Assembly: GCA_020697135.1 (NCBI GenBank)
Contig: JAJFBM010000014.1
Coordinates: 1-32,131, forward strand
Reading direction: 5' to 3'
DNA: 32,131 nucleotides
Source of the DNA: Rickettsiaceae bacterium
Lineage (GTDB): Bacteria; Pseudomonadota; Alphaproteobacteria; Rickettsiales; Rickettsiaceae
This document shows positions 23,475 to 32,131 of the stretch, in pieces; position 1 is the first letter of the stretch, and the number at the start of each line of letters is the position of its first letter. Under the pieces are notes generated by a model. The model was not told the DNA's origin. It did no database searches and worked only from the letters and a program-made list of their open reading frames with translations. Position numbers and translations under genes: made by a program.

Positions 23475-24222
23475 AGCATGTCTCCTACTAACAATTTATG
23501 GGCTAACTTATTCACTACATGCAAATGCAGGTTTCTACGATGAGAGATATAGAGGATGGCTTTGGTTTGAAGAGAAAATCAAAGAAGAAGAGTCGGAATA
23601 TAAACAACTTACTCCAGAGCAAGCCATTGCTTATAATAAAGCCTTTAAAAAGAAACTTAAGGGCTTAAGATATGTTCTTTTTGCCAATCCTACAGCTGAG
23701 AATCTAAAAAACTATTTAGAATTTGAAAATAAAATGTGGAATAACGTTGATAAGCTTGATTCAACAATAAGGCTTGCACGCTACAAATATCCAGAGCTGT
23801 TTGATACCATAAAAGAGCCTACTAATGTTCAAGCAGTAAAACTACAGAGGAATCTTAACAGAGAAGTAATGCAGAAAAATATAAAGGATTTTGCATTAAA
23901 ATTTGATCTAGTAGTTTTCACTAAAGAATCTTGTCCTTACTGTCAAGCCTTTGCCCCAGTGCTCGATAATTTTGCAAAAACGTATGGATTTAAAGTTGAA
24001 GCAGCAAGCCTTGATGGTTCTGAATCTAATGTATTTAAGACTGCATATATTCCAGGTTTAGCTGAGAGGCTTAAAATTGAAGCAGCACCAACTTTAGTTG
24101 CTATTTCACATGACGGCAGTCAAGCCTTTGAAATAGTTAGAGGAGTGGTTGCTATAAGCGAGCTTGAAGAATTCGTCAGCCTTGCTAACCAATATGTTTC
24201 ACCAAACAAGCAAGGAAGTTAG
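23455..24222 (+). CDS. traF: TraF, periplasmic thioredoxin-like pilus assembly protein
   Basis: The start is ATG 23455 (ribosome site GAGAG seven bases upstream; the frame extends to a TTG at 23449). The 255-residue product has a signal peptide (about 1-25, ending HANA), a TraF-specific region beginning GFYDERYRGWLWFEEK, and a thioredoxin-like C-terminal domain with a CPYC pair (C160, C163) and the cis-Pro loop AAPTL. F TraF lacks the active CxxC while TrbB has it; here the CPYC suggests this single protein may do the oxidoreductase work for the many cysteines of TraU, TraN and TraH. It overlaps the previous stop by 20 bases. Confidence 0.9.
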   Translation: MKIIKNKACLLLTIYGLTYSLHANAGFYDERYRGWLWFEEKIKEEESEYKQLTPEQAIAYNKAFKKKLKGLRYVLFANPTAENLKNYLEFENKMWNNVDKLDSTIRLARYKYPELFDTIKEPTNVQAVKLQRNLNREVMQKNIKDFALKFDLVVFTKESCPYCQAFAPVLDNFAKTYGFKVEAASLDGSESNVFKTAYIPGLAERLKIEAAPTLVAISHDGSQAFEIVRGVVAISELEEFVSLANQYVSPNKQGS

Positions 24223-24224
24223 AT

Positions 24225-25610
24225 ATGAAGAAACTATGTTTATTACTTCTTTTGATGACTTATAATAGTCCATCCTATGCTGGACTTGAAAAACTAATGA
24301 AGTATGCAGAGACCAAAGGAACTCTTAGCAATGTAAATGCTCCTGCGATTATAAAAGATCAAAATAGTGGTTTTATGACTGGGGGATCTGCAATATTTAG
24401 AGGGCCAAGGCCTATGGAGTTACAGCCACTTGTTGTACAAACCCCAAGTTTGAAATTTGATGCATGTACTTTCTCAGGGGATGTTAGGTTTGGCTCAATG
24501 TCTTTTATAAAAGGAAAAGAATTTACCGAGTTCTTTAAGAGGACTGCACGGTCTGGTGCGGCTTATTTGACAATATTGTTAATGAAATCTAGGTGTCCTC
24601 AATGTTCTAGCGTTATGGAATATTTAGATACTATACAGAGGGAAATTAATGGCCTAATGATGGACCAATGTACCGCAGGTGAGCAGCTTGCAAATGGCGT
24701 GTTCAATAAGCTTGTATCGTCAAATAAAACAAAATGTATGATGAACTCTAATAAGAAGAGTTCTAATTCAGATTTATATCAGACAACCAAGGAATGTAAT
24801 GATGATCCAGACAAATATGGAAATGACGATGACTTTGACTCTCTTCTTGGGGATCAGTTTAATTTAGTGTGGAAAGCATTAAGTAAAGGCAATGCTAATA
24901 CAGATTCTAATTTTAAGGAACTAATAATGAGTATAAGTGGGACGATTATTGGTAAAAAGACAGCTGAAGGACGTTTCGAGTTTGAAAGAAAACCGTCTCT
25001 TATTCAAAATCACGATATGTTAGAAAAATATATGGGCGTAGAAAGTCCTGGCGCTGGTTCAAAGGTAAAAATGTATAGCTGTAATACAGCTGATAAATGT
25101 TTAGCCCCAACGATTGCAGAAATCGAATTTAGTAGTAAGGAAACTTTATATGGAAATATCTATAGAGTAGTAAAGTCTTTAGTAGAGAAAGCAGTAAAAG
25201 ATGACCCTTCAGAATATAACGATGATCAACAAGCTGTTATAGGATTTTCTTATCCGCCTATCCTAGAGATAATCGATTTAGAACTTGCTCAAAAAGGTTC
25301 ACCTGAAAATTTAATGGTTACTATGAGCGAATATATAGATCTTGTTACCTACGATGTAATGACTCACTTTTTTGATATGCTACTCTCAAGAGCAAGTGAT
25401 GCGGTACAGAACCTTGAATATTCACAACTTGATGATGCAATAATTTCTGGCTTTAAAGAAGATATTGAAAGGATAAGAAGATACTTGCGAGATGCACGCT
25501 ATTCAGCGTTTCAAAGAGCTAATCAACAATTACAGCTTAGACAGCGACTTGAGCATCAAGCAAAAGAGTTTGAAGCAAGGTTTATGCAGATTAGTAATGT
25601 AGCAAGGTAG
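24225..25610 (+). CDS. traH: TraH, pilus assembly / outer membrane complex protein
   Basis: The 461-residue protein has a signal peptide (1-19, ending PSYA), the family block FKFDACTFSGDVRFGSMSFIKG near residue 80-100 (Cys 85 context KFDACTFSGD), and the ICPQCSSVMEYL-type region with a C-P-Q-C pair, followed by LDTIQREINGL. The C-terminus is helical with a coiled coil (FKEDIERIRRYLRDARYSAF onward). TraH acts with TraF, TraU, TraW and TrbI in the outer-envelope pilus assembly complex. It begins two bases after traF and ends four bases before traG. Confidence 0.9.
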   Translation: MKKLCLLLLLMTYNSPSYAGLEKLMKYAETKGTLSNVNAPAIIKDQNSGFMTGGSAIFRGPRPMELQPLVVQTPSLKFDACTFSGDVRFGSMSFIKGKEFTEFFKRTARSGAAYLTILLMKSRCPQCSSVMEYLDTIQREINGLMMDQCTAGEQLANGVFNKLVSSNKTKCMMNSNKKSSNSDLYQTTKECNDDPDKYGNDDDFDSLLGDQFNLVWKALSKGNANTDSNFKELIMSISGTIIGKKTAEGRFEFERKPSLIQNHDMLEKYMGVESPGAGSKVKMYSCNTADKCLAPTIAEIEFSSKETLYGNIYRVVKSLVEKAVKDDPSEYNDDQQAVIGFSYPPILEIIDLELAQKGSPENLMVTMSEYIDLVTYDVMTHFFDMLLSRASDAVQNLEYSQLDDAIISGFKEDIERIRRYLRDARYSAFQRANQQLQLRQRLEHQAKEFEARFMQISNVAR

Positions 25611-25614
25611 GATA

Positions 25615-28317
25615 ATGGAATATATATTTACTTATGGTGGCTTTGAAGCAATGTTTCAGATGCTTAACGCTATGGCGTCTATTATGAATAGTAATTTTAT
25701 GCAGTTCTTGATAAACCTATTTGCTTTTTTAAGTGTGATGGTTTACTCAATTCAAGCTGCTTATAATAGTTCTGCGGGGCCAGCATATAGAAATGCTATA
25801 GCCAAAGCCTTAGGTACTATGGTTATAATACTTTTATTTCTAATGCCAAGAGGAAATCTTTTAATCCATGATCATGTAACAAAGCAGCAAGATAGTGTAA
25901 GCAATTTACCGTGGGGTTTTGTATTACCCGTAACCTTTGTCGAATATATTGGAAACTTAACTTCGGTGCATTTTGAACAGGCTTTTTCAAGCATTAACTC
26001 ACTGCCTTATCATAAATATGGTATGGTATTTGGTGCACGATTAATTAGTGAGTCTAGAAAATGGAGGTCAACAGACCCTGAATTTTACTTTAATTTTGAT
26101 AGGTTCTATCGTCGCTGTATCATGCGTGATATTAGCGTTAGTAAAAAATATACTATTGCTGACCTATTTAATGGTTCAAATTCGTGGGATTTGGTAAAAT
26201 CTAAAACATCTCAAAGGAGAACTATTGAAATATATGAGAAAGGGCTATTAAAGACTAAAACTTGCTTCGAAGCAGCTAAATTGATAGATGATCAGCTCTC
26301 GTTGGCTAAAGAAAATATATTGGAACGTTATGCTAGCTCAATATTTGCTTCCGCAGGAAATCAACTCTCAAATGGAGGGGATATACCAATATTCAACAGG
26401 CTTCTACAGAATACAGATAGTATATTTAGTAAATATACAAACAACTCTTTAGGATCTACAAAGACTTTAAATCAAATATTACTTGCAAATAGTTTCTCAA
26501 TAATCCAGCAGAGCGAAGGAGCAATAAGAGCTGCTCAGCATCAAGAAATGGGTTGGAAGATATCCGCAGAACTTGCCTCTATTTATATCCCATTATTCCT
26601 TACAGTATGTAAATGCTTAATATATGCTTCGTTTCTTTTTATAGCACCAATGATGGTACTAGGAAGTGGTTTTAAAAGATATATAAACTATTTTCATGTA
26701 GTTATTTCGTTACAACTTTGGCCAGCGCTATTTGCAGTCCTGAATTTAATTTGTGAGACTTACTCAGGAGATAGCTTGAAAAGTGCTGCTGGAGGAGTAA
26801 TTAGTTATGCCACATTTAGTACTCTTACTGATAAGGCTGACGTAATTGTTACCGTAGCATCAGGGTTTCAGATGTTCATACCAATGCTTGCTTATACGTT
26901 AGTAAAAAGTGGCGTTGAAGGAATAGTTAATGCAGCATCAAATGCTATGAGTTCAATGCATTATGCTGCAGGTACAGGTGCTGCAGAAGCAGTTACAGGA
27001 AACAGAAGCTTTGACAATCTGAGTTTTGGTAATATGCAGTACGGTAATCAGTCAGCATATAAGACGGATTTAAATTCAAGCTTTAGATCAGGTATTGGAG
27101 AATCGCAGTTACTTAATGGAAGCCTTGAGAGAGCGAATTATGGTACTGGAGAAATGGTATTTGATTATAATCAAATGCGCTCAACAGGCCCTACTACTAT
27201 AGAATCAACAGACGCAGTGCAGGCACATCTGGATAATTCGCTACAGGATGCGAAAAGCGCAAGTTATCAAGCAACACAATCATATGAAACAGCTAAATCT
27301 CATGCAGCTCATACTGGATCGAGTTATTTAGCTAATTTTGCAAAAAGAGAAAGTAGTGGTGAAGATATTGAATATTCTAAAGCTGGACAATCTGGTAAGG
27401 CTGTACAAAAATCTGTGCAACTTTCTAACGCTCTTAAAAAAGCATTTAATATGGATGATACCACTGCTACAGAATGGGCATTAAGAGCATCGATAAGTAA
27501 TGGTCCATTAACTCTTGCAAAATTAGAGGCAAGTATGAGTGCTTCAGGTAGAAGTGTAGATACTAGAGCGCTTTCAGAGGCAAAGGATATAGTACAATCA
27601 GCTAATTATTCTGAATCATATGATACGATTCTTAGAGGTATGTCTGCTATGAAATATAGCGATACCAACAACATTGATAAAAGTCTTGGACAAGAGTACA
27701 GAGAGTCGTATGAAAATATGCAGAGAGCAGCTCAATCTAAAACCTTTGCAGATCATGAAGTTGCAACATATACAATTGCACAAGGTTTAAGTCAGACAGA
27801 AGGTATTAGCTGGAGAAAAGAATTAAATGATGATGTAAGAAATATGATGGTTAAAGATGGTTATGATATGCACCAGGCTAATAAGTTAATTAAAGAGGGG
27901 TCACCTATAGCGAAACAATATGCTACACAAATTGCAGCACCTTATGCAGAAAGTCTAATTAATAAAGCAAGAGGAATGTCTTCAAATCACGAGAAATCTA
28001 CGTATAAAATGGAGAATAAGTTTGCTAGCGAAAACATGCCTATAAATAAAGATATAGAGAGTAATGTGAAGAATTTTGCGACTAACCAAGGATTTAATGT
28101 AAATGAAAGGGATTTTATAGATAATACTATTAAGCAAAAGGCAAATTCAATTATTAGGAGTAATGAGATAGTTATTGAACAACAGAAAGCCCAAAATATA
28201 GCGGAGAAAAACAATTTAAAGAACGAGATAAAAGATAAAAAATCTTTAGCAGGCACAGGTAAGAGGGCTATTAGTATTATTCCTGGGGTAGAAAGGTTTA
28301 CAAGAGATGACGAATAG
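25615..28317 (+). CDS. traG: TraG, mating-pair stabilisation inner membrane protein
   Basis: The 900-residue protein (F TraG is 938) has an N-terminal membrane domain: hydrophobic segments near residues 25-50, 65-85 and 320-440, with YTYGGFEAMFQMLNAMASIM at the start as in other TraG proteins. From about 450 the chain is a long polar, helix-rich periplasmic domain with Ser/Ala/Asn-rich repeats. In F, the N-terminal half is required for pilus assembly and the C-terminal domain for mating stabilisation and entry-exclusion recognition by TraS. It ends three bases from the stop of the reverse-strand gene that follows. Confidence 0.92.
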   Translation: MEYIFTYGGFEAMFQMLNAMASIMNSNFMQFLINLFAFLSVMVYSIQAAYNSSAGPAYRNAIAKALGTMVIILLFLMPRGNLLIHDHVTKQQDSVSNLPWGFVLPVTFVEYIGNLTSVHFEQAFSSINSLPYHKYGMVFGARLISESRKWRSTDPEFYFNFDRFYRRCIMRDISVSKKYTIADLFNGSNSWDLVKSKTSQRRTIEIYEKGLLKTKTCFEAAKLIDDQLSLAKENILERYASSIFASAGNQLSNGGDIPIFNRLLQNTDSIFSKYTNNSLGSTKTLNQILLANSFSIIQQSEGAIRAAQHQEMGWKISAELASIYIPLFLTVCKCLIYASFLFIAPMMVLGSGFKRYINYFHVVISLQLWPALFAVLNLICETYSGDSLKSAAGGVISYATFSTLTDKADVIVTVASGFQMFIPMLAYTLVKSGVEGIVNAASNAMSSMHYAAGTGAAEAVTGNRSFDNLSFGNMQYGNQSAYKTDLNSSFRSGIGESQLLNGSLERANYGTGEMVFDYNQMRSTGPTTIESTDAVQAHLDNSLQDAKSASYQATQSYETAKSHAAHTGSSYLANFAKRESSGEDIEYSKAGQSGKAVQKSVQLSNALKKAFNMDDTTATEWALRASISNGPLTLAKLEASMSASGRSVDTRALSEAKDIVQSANYSESYDTILRGMSAMKYSDTNNIDKSLGQEYRESYENMQRAAQSKTFADHEVATYTIAQGLSQTEGISWRKELNDDVRNMMVKDGYDMHQANKLIKEGSPIAKQYATQIAAPYAESLINKARGMSSNHEKSTYKMENKFASENMPINKDIESNVKNFATNQGFNVNERDFIDNTIKQKANSIIRSNEIVIEQQKAQNIAEKNNLKNEIKDKKSLAGTGKRAISIIPGVERFTRDDE

Positions 28318-28320
28318 TAA

Positions 28321-28923
28321 TCAGTGTTTATTAAATATATTACTACTTGAGCTTCTATAAGCGGGGTCATAGTAGTATTTATTCATATCATCAAAGTATC
28401 TACTATTTGGATATTGAGTGAGCCTAAATATTACACCAGATAGCTTTTCAAAATATTCCTTAGACGGGTGATTGGCATAATAAATTGAGTAAGGACATTT
28501 TATGATAATTAAATATATAGTAGGTAAAATAATGGGTATTAGAAGACCGGTAAGTGGAGCAACTCCAAAGAAAAAGATTATCGCTGAAACCCATATGGAT
28601 GCAGCTATATATTTACCCCAATATTTGGGTAAATTCGAGCTTAGGTCATTACCTAGACTATTAAAATATTTATCTTCTTCAAACTTTACTGGGTTAAAAG
28701 AGCTAATAAATTTAGGAATATATAAATATCCTGTTACTGCAACTAAGAAACTCATTACTATTCCTAAAAAAAGAGGAAGAAGCATGTTTTTAAAAATAAT
28801 GCATGAAACATTTAGCATTAACCAGGCTAAAGCTACAGTTGATATTCTCGCAACCATGTTTAACAAATTCCATTTGTTATCATATGTAAAGAGGTGTTCT
28901 TTTATATTATTTACAAGTTTCAT
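28321..28923 (-). CDS. Multi-span membrane protein on the reverse strand inside the tra operon
   Basis: The 200-residue protein has four likely membrane segments: about 27-44, 46-69, and a long region of about 105-143 that could be two spans. Its N- and C-termini are polar. The gene is transcribed against the operon, between traG and the lytic transglycosylase, and its stop lies three bases past the traG stop, so no terminator separates them. I do not recognise the family. In F-like plasmids this position (between traG and traD) holds the entry-exclusion genes traS and traT, and TraS is a small inner-membrane protein recognised by TraG; a similar role is possible but rests only on position, size and topology. 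The open frame on the opposite strand here is not coding. Confidence 0.6.
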   Translation of the reverse strand: MKLVNNIKEHLFTYDNKWNLLNMVARISTVALAWLMLNVSCIIFKNMLLPLFLGIVMSFLVAVTGYLYIPKFISSFNPVKFEEDKYFNSLGNDLSSNLPKYWGKYIAASIWVSAIIFFFGVAPLTGLLIPIILPTIYLIIIKCPYSIYYANHPSKEYFEKLSGVIFRLTQYPNSRYFDDMNKYYYDPAYRSSSSNIFNKH

Positions 28924-28987
28924 AGCCCTGATTCCTGGTTTAATAATTGGTTACATTATAGCATTTTTTCGAGAGAAACACAAACGC

Positions 28988-29476
28988 TTGCTTATTCTAC
29001 TAAGTATTAGTTTAAATTTGGTTGTTATCAATTATGCAGCAGCTTCCGATTATAAGGATTTAATTCGAAAAAAAGAACAAGAGTATGGGATTCCAAAGGA
29101 CTTATTACTTTCTATTGCTACTGTAGAGTCTAAATTGCATCCATTTGCAATAAACGTGCAAGGTCGTCCATATTTTTTTAAAACCTTTGAGGAGGCAATT
29201 AATGCTACCACGCTTATAAGAAATAAAGGAATAAAAAATTTTGACGTAGGCCTTATGCAAATCAATTACAAGTACCATCATGAAAATTTTGAAAATATTA
29301 AGCAAATGCTCTCCCCTGAAATGAATATTGAATACGCAGCTAAATTACTTTGTAAATTATATGGTGAGTATAATTCATGGTCTCATGCTATACGACTATA
29401 CCATTCTGCAAATGAGCAGTATAATAAAGTTTACGCTAAAAGGATAGCGATAGCATGGCTTAAAACGAATAAATAA
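28988..29476 (+). CDS. Lytic transglycosylase (SLT fold) of the conjugation system
   Basis: I place the start at TTG 28988, which opens on a signal-peptide-like segment (LILLSISLNLVVINYAAAS) and lies clear of the opposing membrane gene; the frame continues open upstream but would run antisense through that gene. The 162-residue product carries the SLT family catalytic Glu (E47 in TVESKLHPFAIN) and the GLMQIN motif, as in F orf169 and VirB1, which cut peptidoglycan locally to let the channel or pilus pass. F orf169 is about the same size. The TTG start is uncertain. The nuclease gene follows 16 bases after the stop. Confidence 0.8.
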   Translation: MLILLSISLNLVVINYAAASDYKDLIRKKEQEYGIPKDLLLSIATVESKLHPFAINVQGRPYFFKTFEEAINATTLIRNKGIKNFDVGLMQINYKYHHENFENIKQMLSPEMNIEYAAKLLCKLYGEYNSWSHAIRLYHSANEQYNKVYAKRIAIAWLKTNK

Positions 29477-29492
29477 AAATAGCAAGGTATCT

Positions 29493-30551
29493 ATGAGTAT
29501 AATACGTATAGACGAAATAGAAGGTTATAAAGATTTTATTGAGGATCTGAAGATTAGGATTAGAACTAGTCAGTTAAAAGCTGCTCGAGCAGTTAACACT
29601 GAGTTAATCATGCTTTACTGGCATATAGGAAACGAAATACGTAACCGTCAGGAAAAGCAAGGTTGGGGTTCAAAAGTAATAGATAAATTGTCTCAAGATC
29701 TTTCTAAAGCTTTTCCAGATATGAAGGGGTTTTCAACACGAAACCTCAAATATATGCAGCAGTTTGCTAGGGAATATAATGATTTCGAATTTGTGCAACA
29801 AGTTGTTGCCCAATTACCTTGGGGACATATTGTATATCTGTTTAATATTGTTTCAGAACAGCACGAACGCCTGTTCTACTTGAACAAGGCTTTAACGCAT
29901 GGCTGGTCAAGAAACGTTATGGTTATGCATATTGAGACCAACCTTTATAAAAGGGAAGGTAAAGCTATAACGAATTTTTCCTCTAAACTTCCTCCATTAC
30001 AATCAGATTTAGCGACCCAATCTTTAAAAGATCCATATTGTTTTGATTTTCTCACGCTTAGTAGTAATGCCCATGAGAAGGAGATTGAACAAGGCCTAGT
30101 AGATCATATACAAAAGTTTTTACTTGAGCTTGGAGCTGGATTTGCTTTTGTCGGAAGGCAATATCATTTAGATGTGGGGGATAAAGACTATTACATTGAT
30201 TTATTATTTTATCATTTAAAACTTCGTTGTTTCGTAGTGATTGAATTAAAGTCTAAAGAATTTAAACCTGAATATGCAGGTAAATTAAATTTTTACTTAT
30301 CCGTAATAGATGATAAATTACGGCACGAAACTGATAACCCTTCTATAGGCATGATTCTATGTAAAAAGAAAGATAAAATTACAGCAGAATATGCCTTAAA
30401 AAATATAGATAAACCTATAGGTATCTCAGAATATAGATTGTTAGAGGCATTACCTGAAAACCTAAAAACAAGCCTTCCAACTATCGAGGAGCTCGAGGCT
30501 GAATTGAATAAAAAAGCTTCATATGAACAACCTAACGTGGATGGAAAATGA
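29493..30551 (+). CDS. YhcG-like PD-(D/E)XK nuclease (DUF1016 family)
   Basis: The 352-residue protein has the N-terminal helical DUF1016 domain (about 10-150: MLYWHIGNEIRNRQEKQGWGSKVIDKLSQDLSKAFPDMKGFSTRNLKYMQQF, LPWGHIVYLF) and a C-terminal PD-(D/E)XK nuclease domain with D236 in YYIDLLFYH and E251-x-K253 in VVIELKSKEF, the expected catalytic set. Members of this family occur in restriction or genome-conflict loci and on mobile elements. Here it sits inside the tra operon and ends in an ATGA overlap with traD, so the two are translationally coupled. A role in DNA handling or in attacking competing DNA is inference. Not part of the F plasmid set. Confidence 0.85.
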   Translation: MSIIRIDEIEGYKDFIEDLKIRIRTSQLKAARAVNTELIMLYWHIGNEIRNRQEKQGWGSKVIDKLSQDLSKAFPDMKGFSTRNLKYMQQFAREYNDFEFVQQVVAQLPWGHIVYLFNIVSEQHERLFYLNKALTHGWSRNVMVMHIETNLYKREGKAITNFSSKLPPLQSDLATQSLKDPYCFDFLTLSSNAHEKEIEQGLVDHIQKFLLELGAGFAFVGRQYHLDVGDKDYYIDLLFYHLKLRCFVVIELKSKEFKPEYAGKLNFYLSVIDDKLRHETDNPSIGMILCKKKDKITAEYALKNIDKPIGISEYRLLEALPENLKTSLPTIEELEAELNKKASYEQPNVDGK

Positions 30552-32131
30552 TAGGTAATTCGATTCGCGGTGGGCAAATTCTTGTTCATCAATATAGGAT
30601 GCTAAAGCAAATACTTGGTGTTGCAATTTTTATATCTTTTTTTGTTTGTACCCTAACCTTTTGTATTGCTATATATAATGGCAAGAATAACTATGATATT
30701 GCTGCCTCTTATTCTCATGCGATAGCAAACCTTTATGCTAATTACTTAGATCCTATATTTCCTAATAGTCCTGCGACTAAGATTTATGCGTTTCAAAGTA
30801 ACGATTGGAGCAGACCTAATTTAGTAAGTTCCGTAGAAATAGTAAATAGTAAATACTTTACACAAGAGGCTAATAGGTTTTATCAGTTTGTTATCTCTAA
30901 GGCCATGCTATCAAGTGCTCTATTTGTTTTAGTATTTTTTATCATAATACTTTTTTGGTACTGGTATGGTAACAAGACAAAGGCTCCAAACCTAATAAAA
31001 GGAGCAAAAATCCATACAGCAAGCGAAGCTGCCGCATATCTAAAAAGTAAGAAACTAGCTAGTGACTTTATAATAGGTGGTATGCCTCTGATAAAAAACT
31101 CTGAGACAAGCCACATATTGGTAACCGGAACTACAGGGTCAGGAAAAAGTAATTTATTTTATACTTTGCTGCCTCAGATAAACAAAAAAAAACAACCAGC
31201 GATTATAGTAGACCTTACTGGGGATATGGTTGCAAGATTTTATAATCCGGAACGTGGTGATATTATATTTAATCCTTTTGACGTAAGAGGACATAATTGG
31301 AACTTATGGGAAGAGGCTTCCTCGGAAGAGAATTTAAATATGATTGCAGCTGCTTTGTTTGCTGGAAGAAAAGGAGGAGCTGATGAAATGTGGGATAATG
31401 CTTCCCAGCAAGTGTTTATTGATAGTGTTAAAGTGGTTAGAGATTCTGAAAAGCCAAGCTTTACGAGCTTATATGATTTAATCAGCACATATGATTTAAA
31501 AGAGGTTTATGAAATTCTTAAAGGTACGGCAGGTGGTGCTCTATTAGATCCTAAAAGCGAAAAAACAGCAATGTCTATACGTACTAACACAATTGCGTTT
31601 ACTAAATGGCTTCCTTACCTGCATGATTCAAACAAAAAATTCGAAGTTAGTTCCTGGGTAGAAAGTCTATTTAAGGATAATTCAGATAAAAAACTATTCT
31701 TAACATGTACGCCGAAACAAAGAGTAATCATGCGCCCTTTATTCAGTATGTTGCTAGATTTAGTAATCAACTCATTGATGGATCTTGGTCCTGATTATAA
31801 TAGAAGATTATGGTTGATTATTGATGAATTACCAGCATTGAATAGTATACCTTCATTAAAAGTGGCCTTAAGCGAAGGAAGAAAGTATGGTTTATCTTTA
31901 CTCGCGGGCCTTCAATCCATGAATCAATTATCTGAAATATATGGCTATTATGAAGCTACTACGATGTTTGGTCAATTTAATACTAAATTCATATTTAGAA
32001 CAGATGAACAAAATATTGCAAAACAAATTTCCGAAATGTTTGGTAAGTATGAATATAGTGAATCTTCTGAGAATATATCGTATGGCGCACATGAGATGCG
32101 TGATGGAGTTTCTTTTGGTACGGTAGAAAGG
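30548..32131 (+). CDS. traD: TraD, coupling protein ATPase (partial, runs off the window)
   Basis: The gene starts at ATG 30548, four bases inside the nuclease stop codon, and remains open for all 528 codons to the window end. Two N-terminal membrane segments (about 20-42 and 118-139) anchor the protein; Walker A is GTTGSGKS (194-201), and Walker B is LWLIIDELPAL with D426 and E427. This is the VirD4/TraD coupling ATPase that delivers the relaxase-DNA complex to the channel. The FGQFNTKFIFRTDEQNIAKQI block near the end is characteristic. The C-terminus is missing. Confidence 0.93.
   Translation, partial: MIGNSIRGGQILVHQYRMLKQILGVAIFISFFVCTLTFCIAIYNGKNNYDIAASYSHAIANLYANYLDPIFPNSPATKIYAFQSNDWSRPNLVSSVEIVNSKYFTQEANRFYQFVISKAMLSSALFVLVFFIIILFWYWYGNKTKAPNLIKGAKIHTASEAAAYLKSKKLASDFIIGGMPLIKNSETSHILVTGTTGSGKSNLFYTLLPQINKKKQPAIIVDLTGDMVARFYNPERGDIIFNPFDVRGHNWNLWEEASSEENLNMIAAALFAGRKGGADEMWDNASQQVFIDSVKVVRDSEKPSFTSLYDLISTYDLKEVYEILKGTAGGALLDPKSEKTAMSIRTNTIAFTKWLPYLHDSNKKFEVSSWVESLFKDNSDKKLFLTCTPKQRVIMRPLFSMLLDLVINSLMDLGPDYNRRLWLIIDELPALNSIPSLKVALSEGRKYGLSLLAGLQSMNQLSEIYGYYEATTMFGQFNTKFIFRTDEQNIAKQISEMFGKYEYSESSENISYGAHEMRDGVSFGTVER

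Noticed and set aside
28502-28987. Long N-terminal extension of the lytic transglycosylase from ATG 28502
   Set aside because: It lies antisense to the membrane protein gene, translates to basic text without a fold, and would place the signal peptide in the middle of the protein.
1-32131. tRNA or rRNA genes
   Set aside because: No cloverleaf with conserved GTTCGA-type arm or rRNA-like segment was noticed on reading either strand.

Overview
The window is strongly AT-rich and carries plasmid-type replication and partition genes followed by an almost complete F-type conjugation (type IV secretion) operon. Gene content, base composition, the style of the IS6-family transposase and the rep/par/tra combination best fit a conjugative plasmid, or plasmid-derived element, of an obligate intracellular alphaproteobacterium of the order Rickettsiales, most likely Rickettsia or a close relative. 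This assignment rests on recalled family knowledge and composition; no database comparison was possible.

Layout. (1) 1-1055: the tail of an unidentified reading frame, a secreted phospholipase D-like protein with one HKD motif, and a 51-residue membrane protein. (2) 1233-2097: an IS6-family insertion sequence with 16-bp inverted ends, whose transposase has lost its second catalytic aspartate. (3) 2098-3548: about 1.45 kb without a credible gene. It contains two perfect or near-perfect 11-bp-phased arrays of a GTGTT(A/G) motif, and a third array sits over the predicted parA promoter. (4) 3549-5113: parA, an overlapping small partner gene, a perfect 18-bp-arm palindrome built from the same motif, and a 57-residue ribbon-helix-helix protein. 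(5) 5289-7030: a 566-residue replication initiator with an N-terminal winged helix and a DnaA-domain-I-like C-terminus, followed by a pair of inverted DnaA boxes that may mark the origin. (6) 7505-11380: a tenA-like gene one base away from a giant transporter fused to a degenerate histidine-kinase-like tail, with a convergent Xre-type regulator. (7) 11381-12600: a control region with a promoter, two long dyads and several tiny genes. (8) 12602-32131: traA-L-E-K-B-V-C-trbI-W-U-trbC-N(two genes)-F-H-G, a reverse-strand membrane protein, a lytic transglycosylase, a YhcG-like PD-(D/E)XK nuclease and traD, which runs off the window.

How it works together (inference). ParA, its partner and the phased arrays would segregate the element, and the initiator with its DnaA boxes would replicate it. 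The Xre protein and the dyads near 11.6-11.7 kb are candidates for controlling the tra operon. TraA is the pilin; TraL, E, K, B, V, C and G form the envelope-spanning channel; TraW, U, F, H, N, TrbC and TrbI assemble the pilus and stabilise mating pairs; TraD would couple DNA to the channel. Accessory genes (phospholipase D-like, TenA/transporter, nuclease, reverse-strand membrane protein) are cargo or conflict functions. The relaxase is not in this window.
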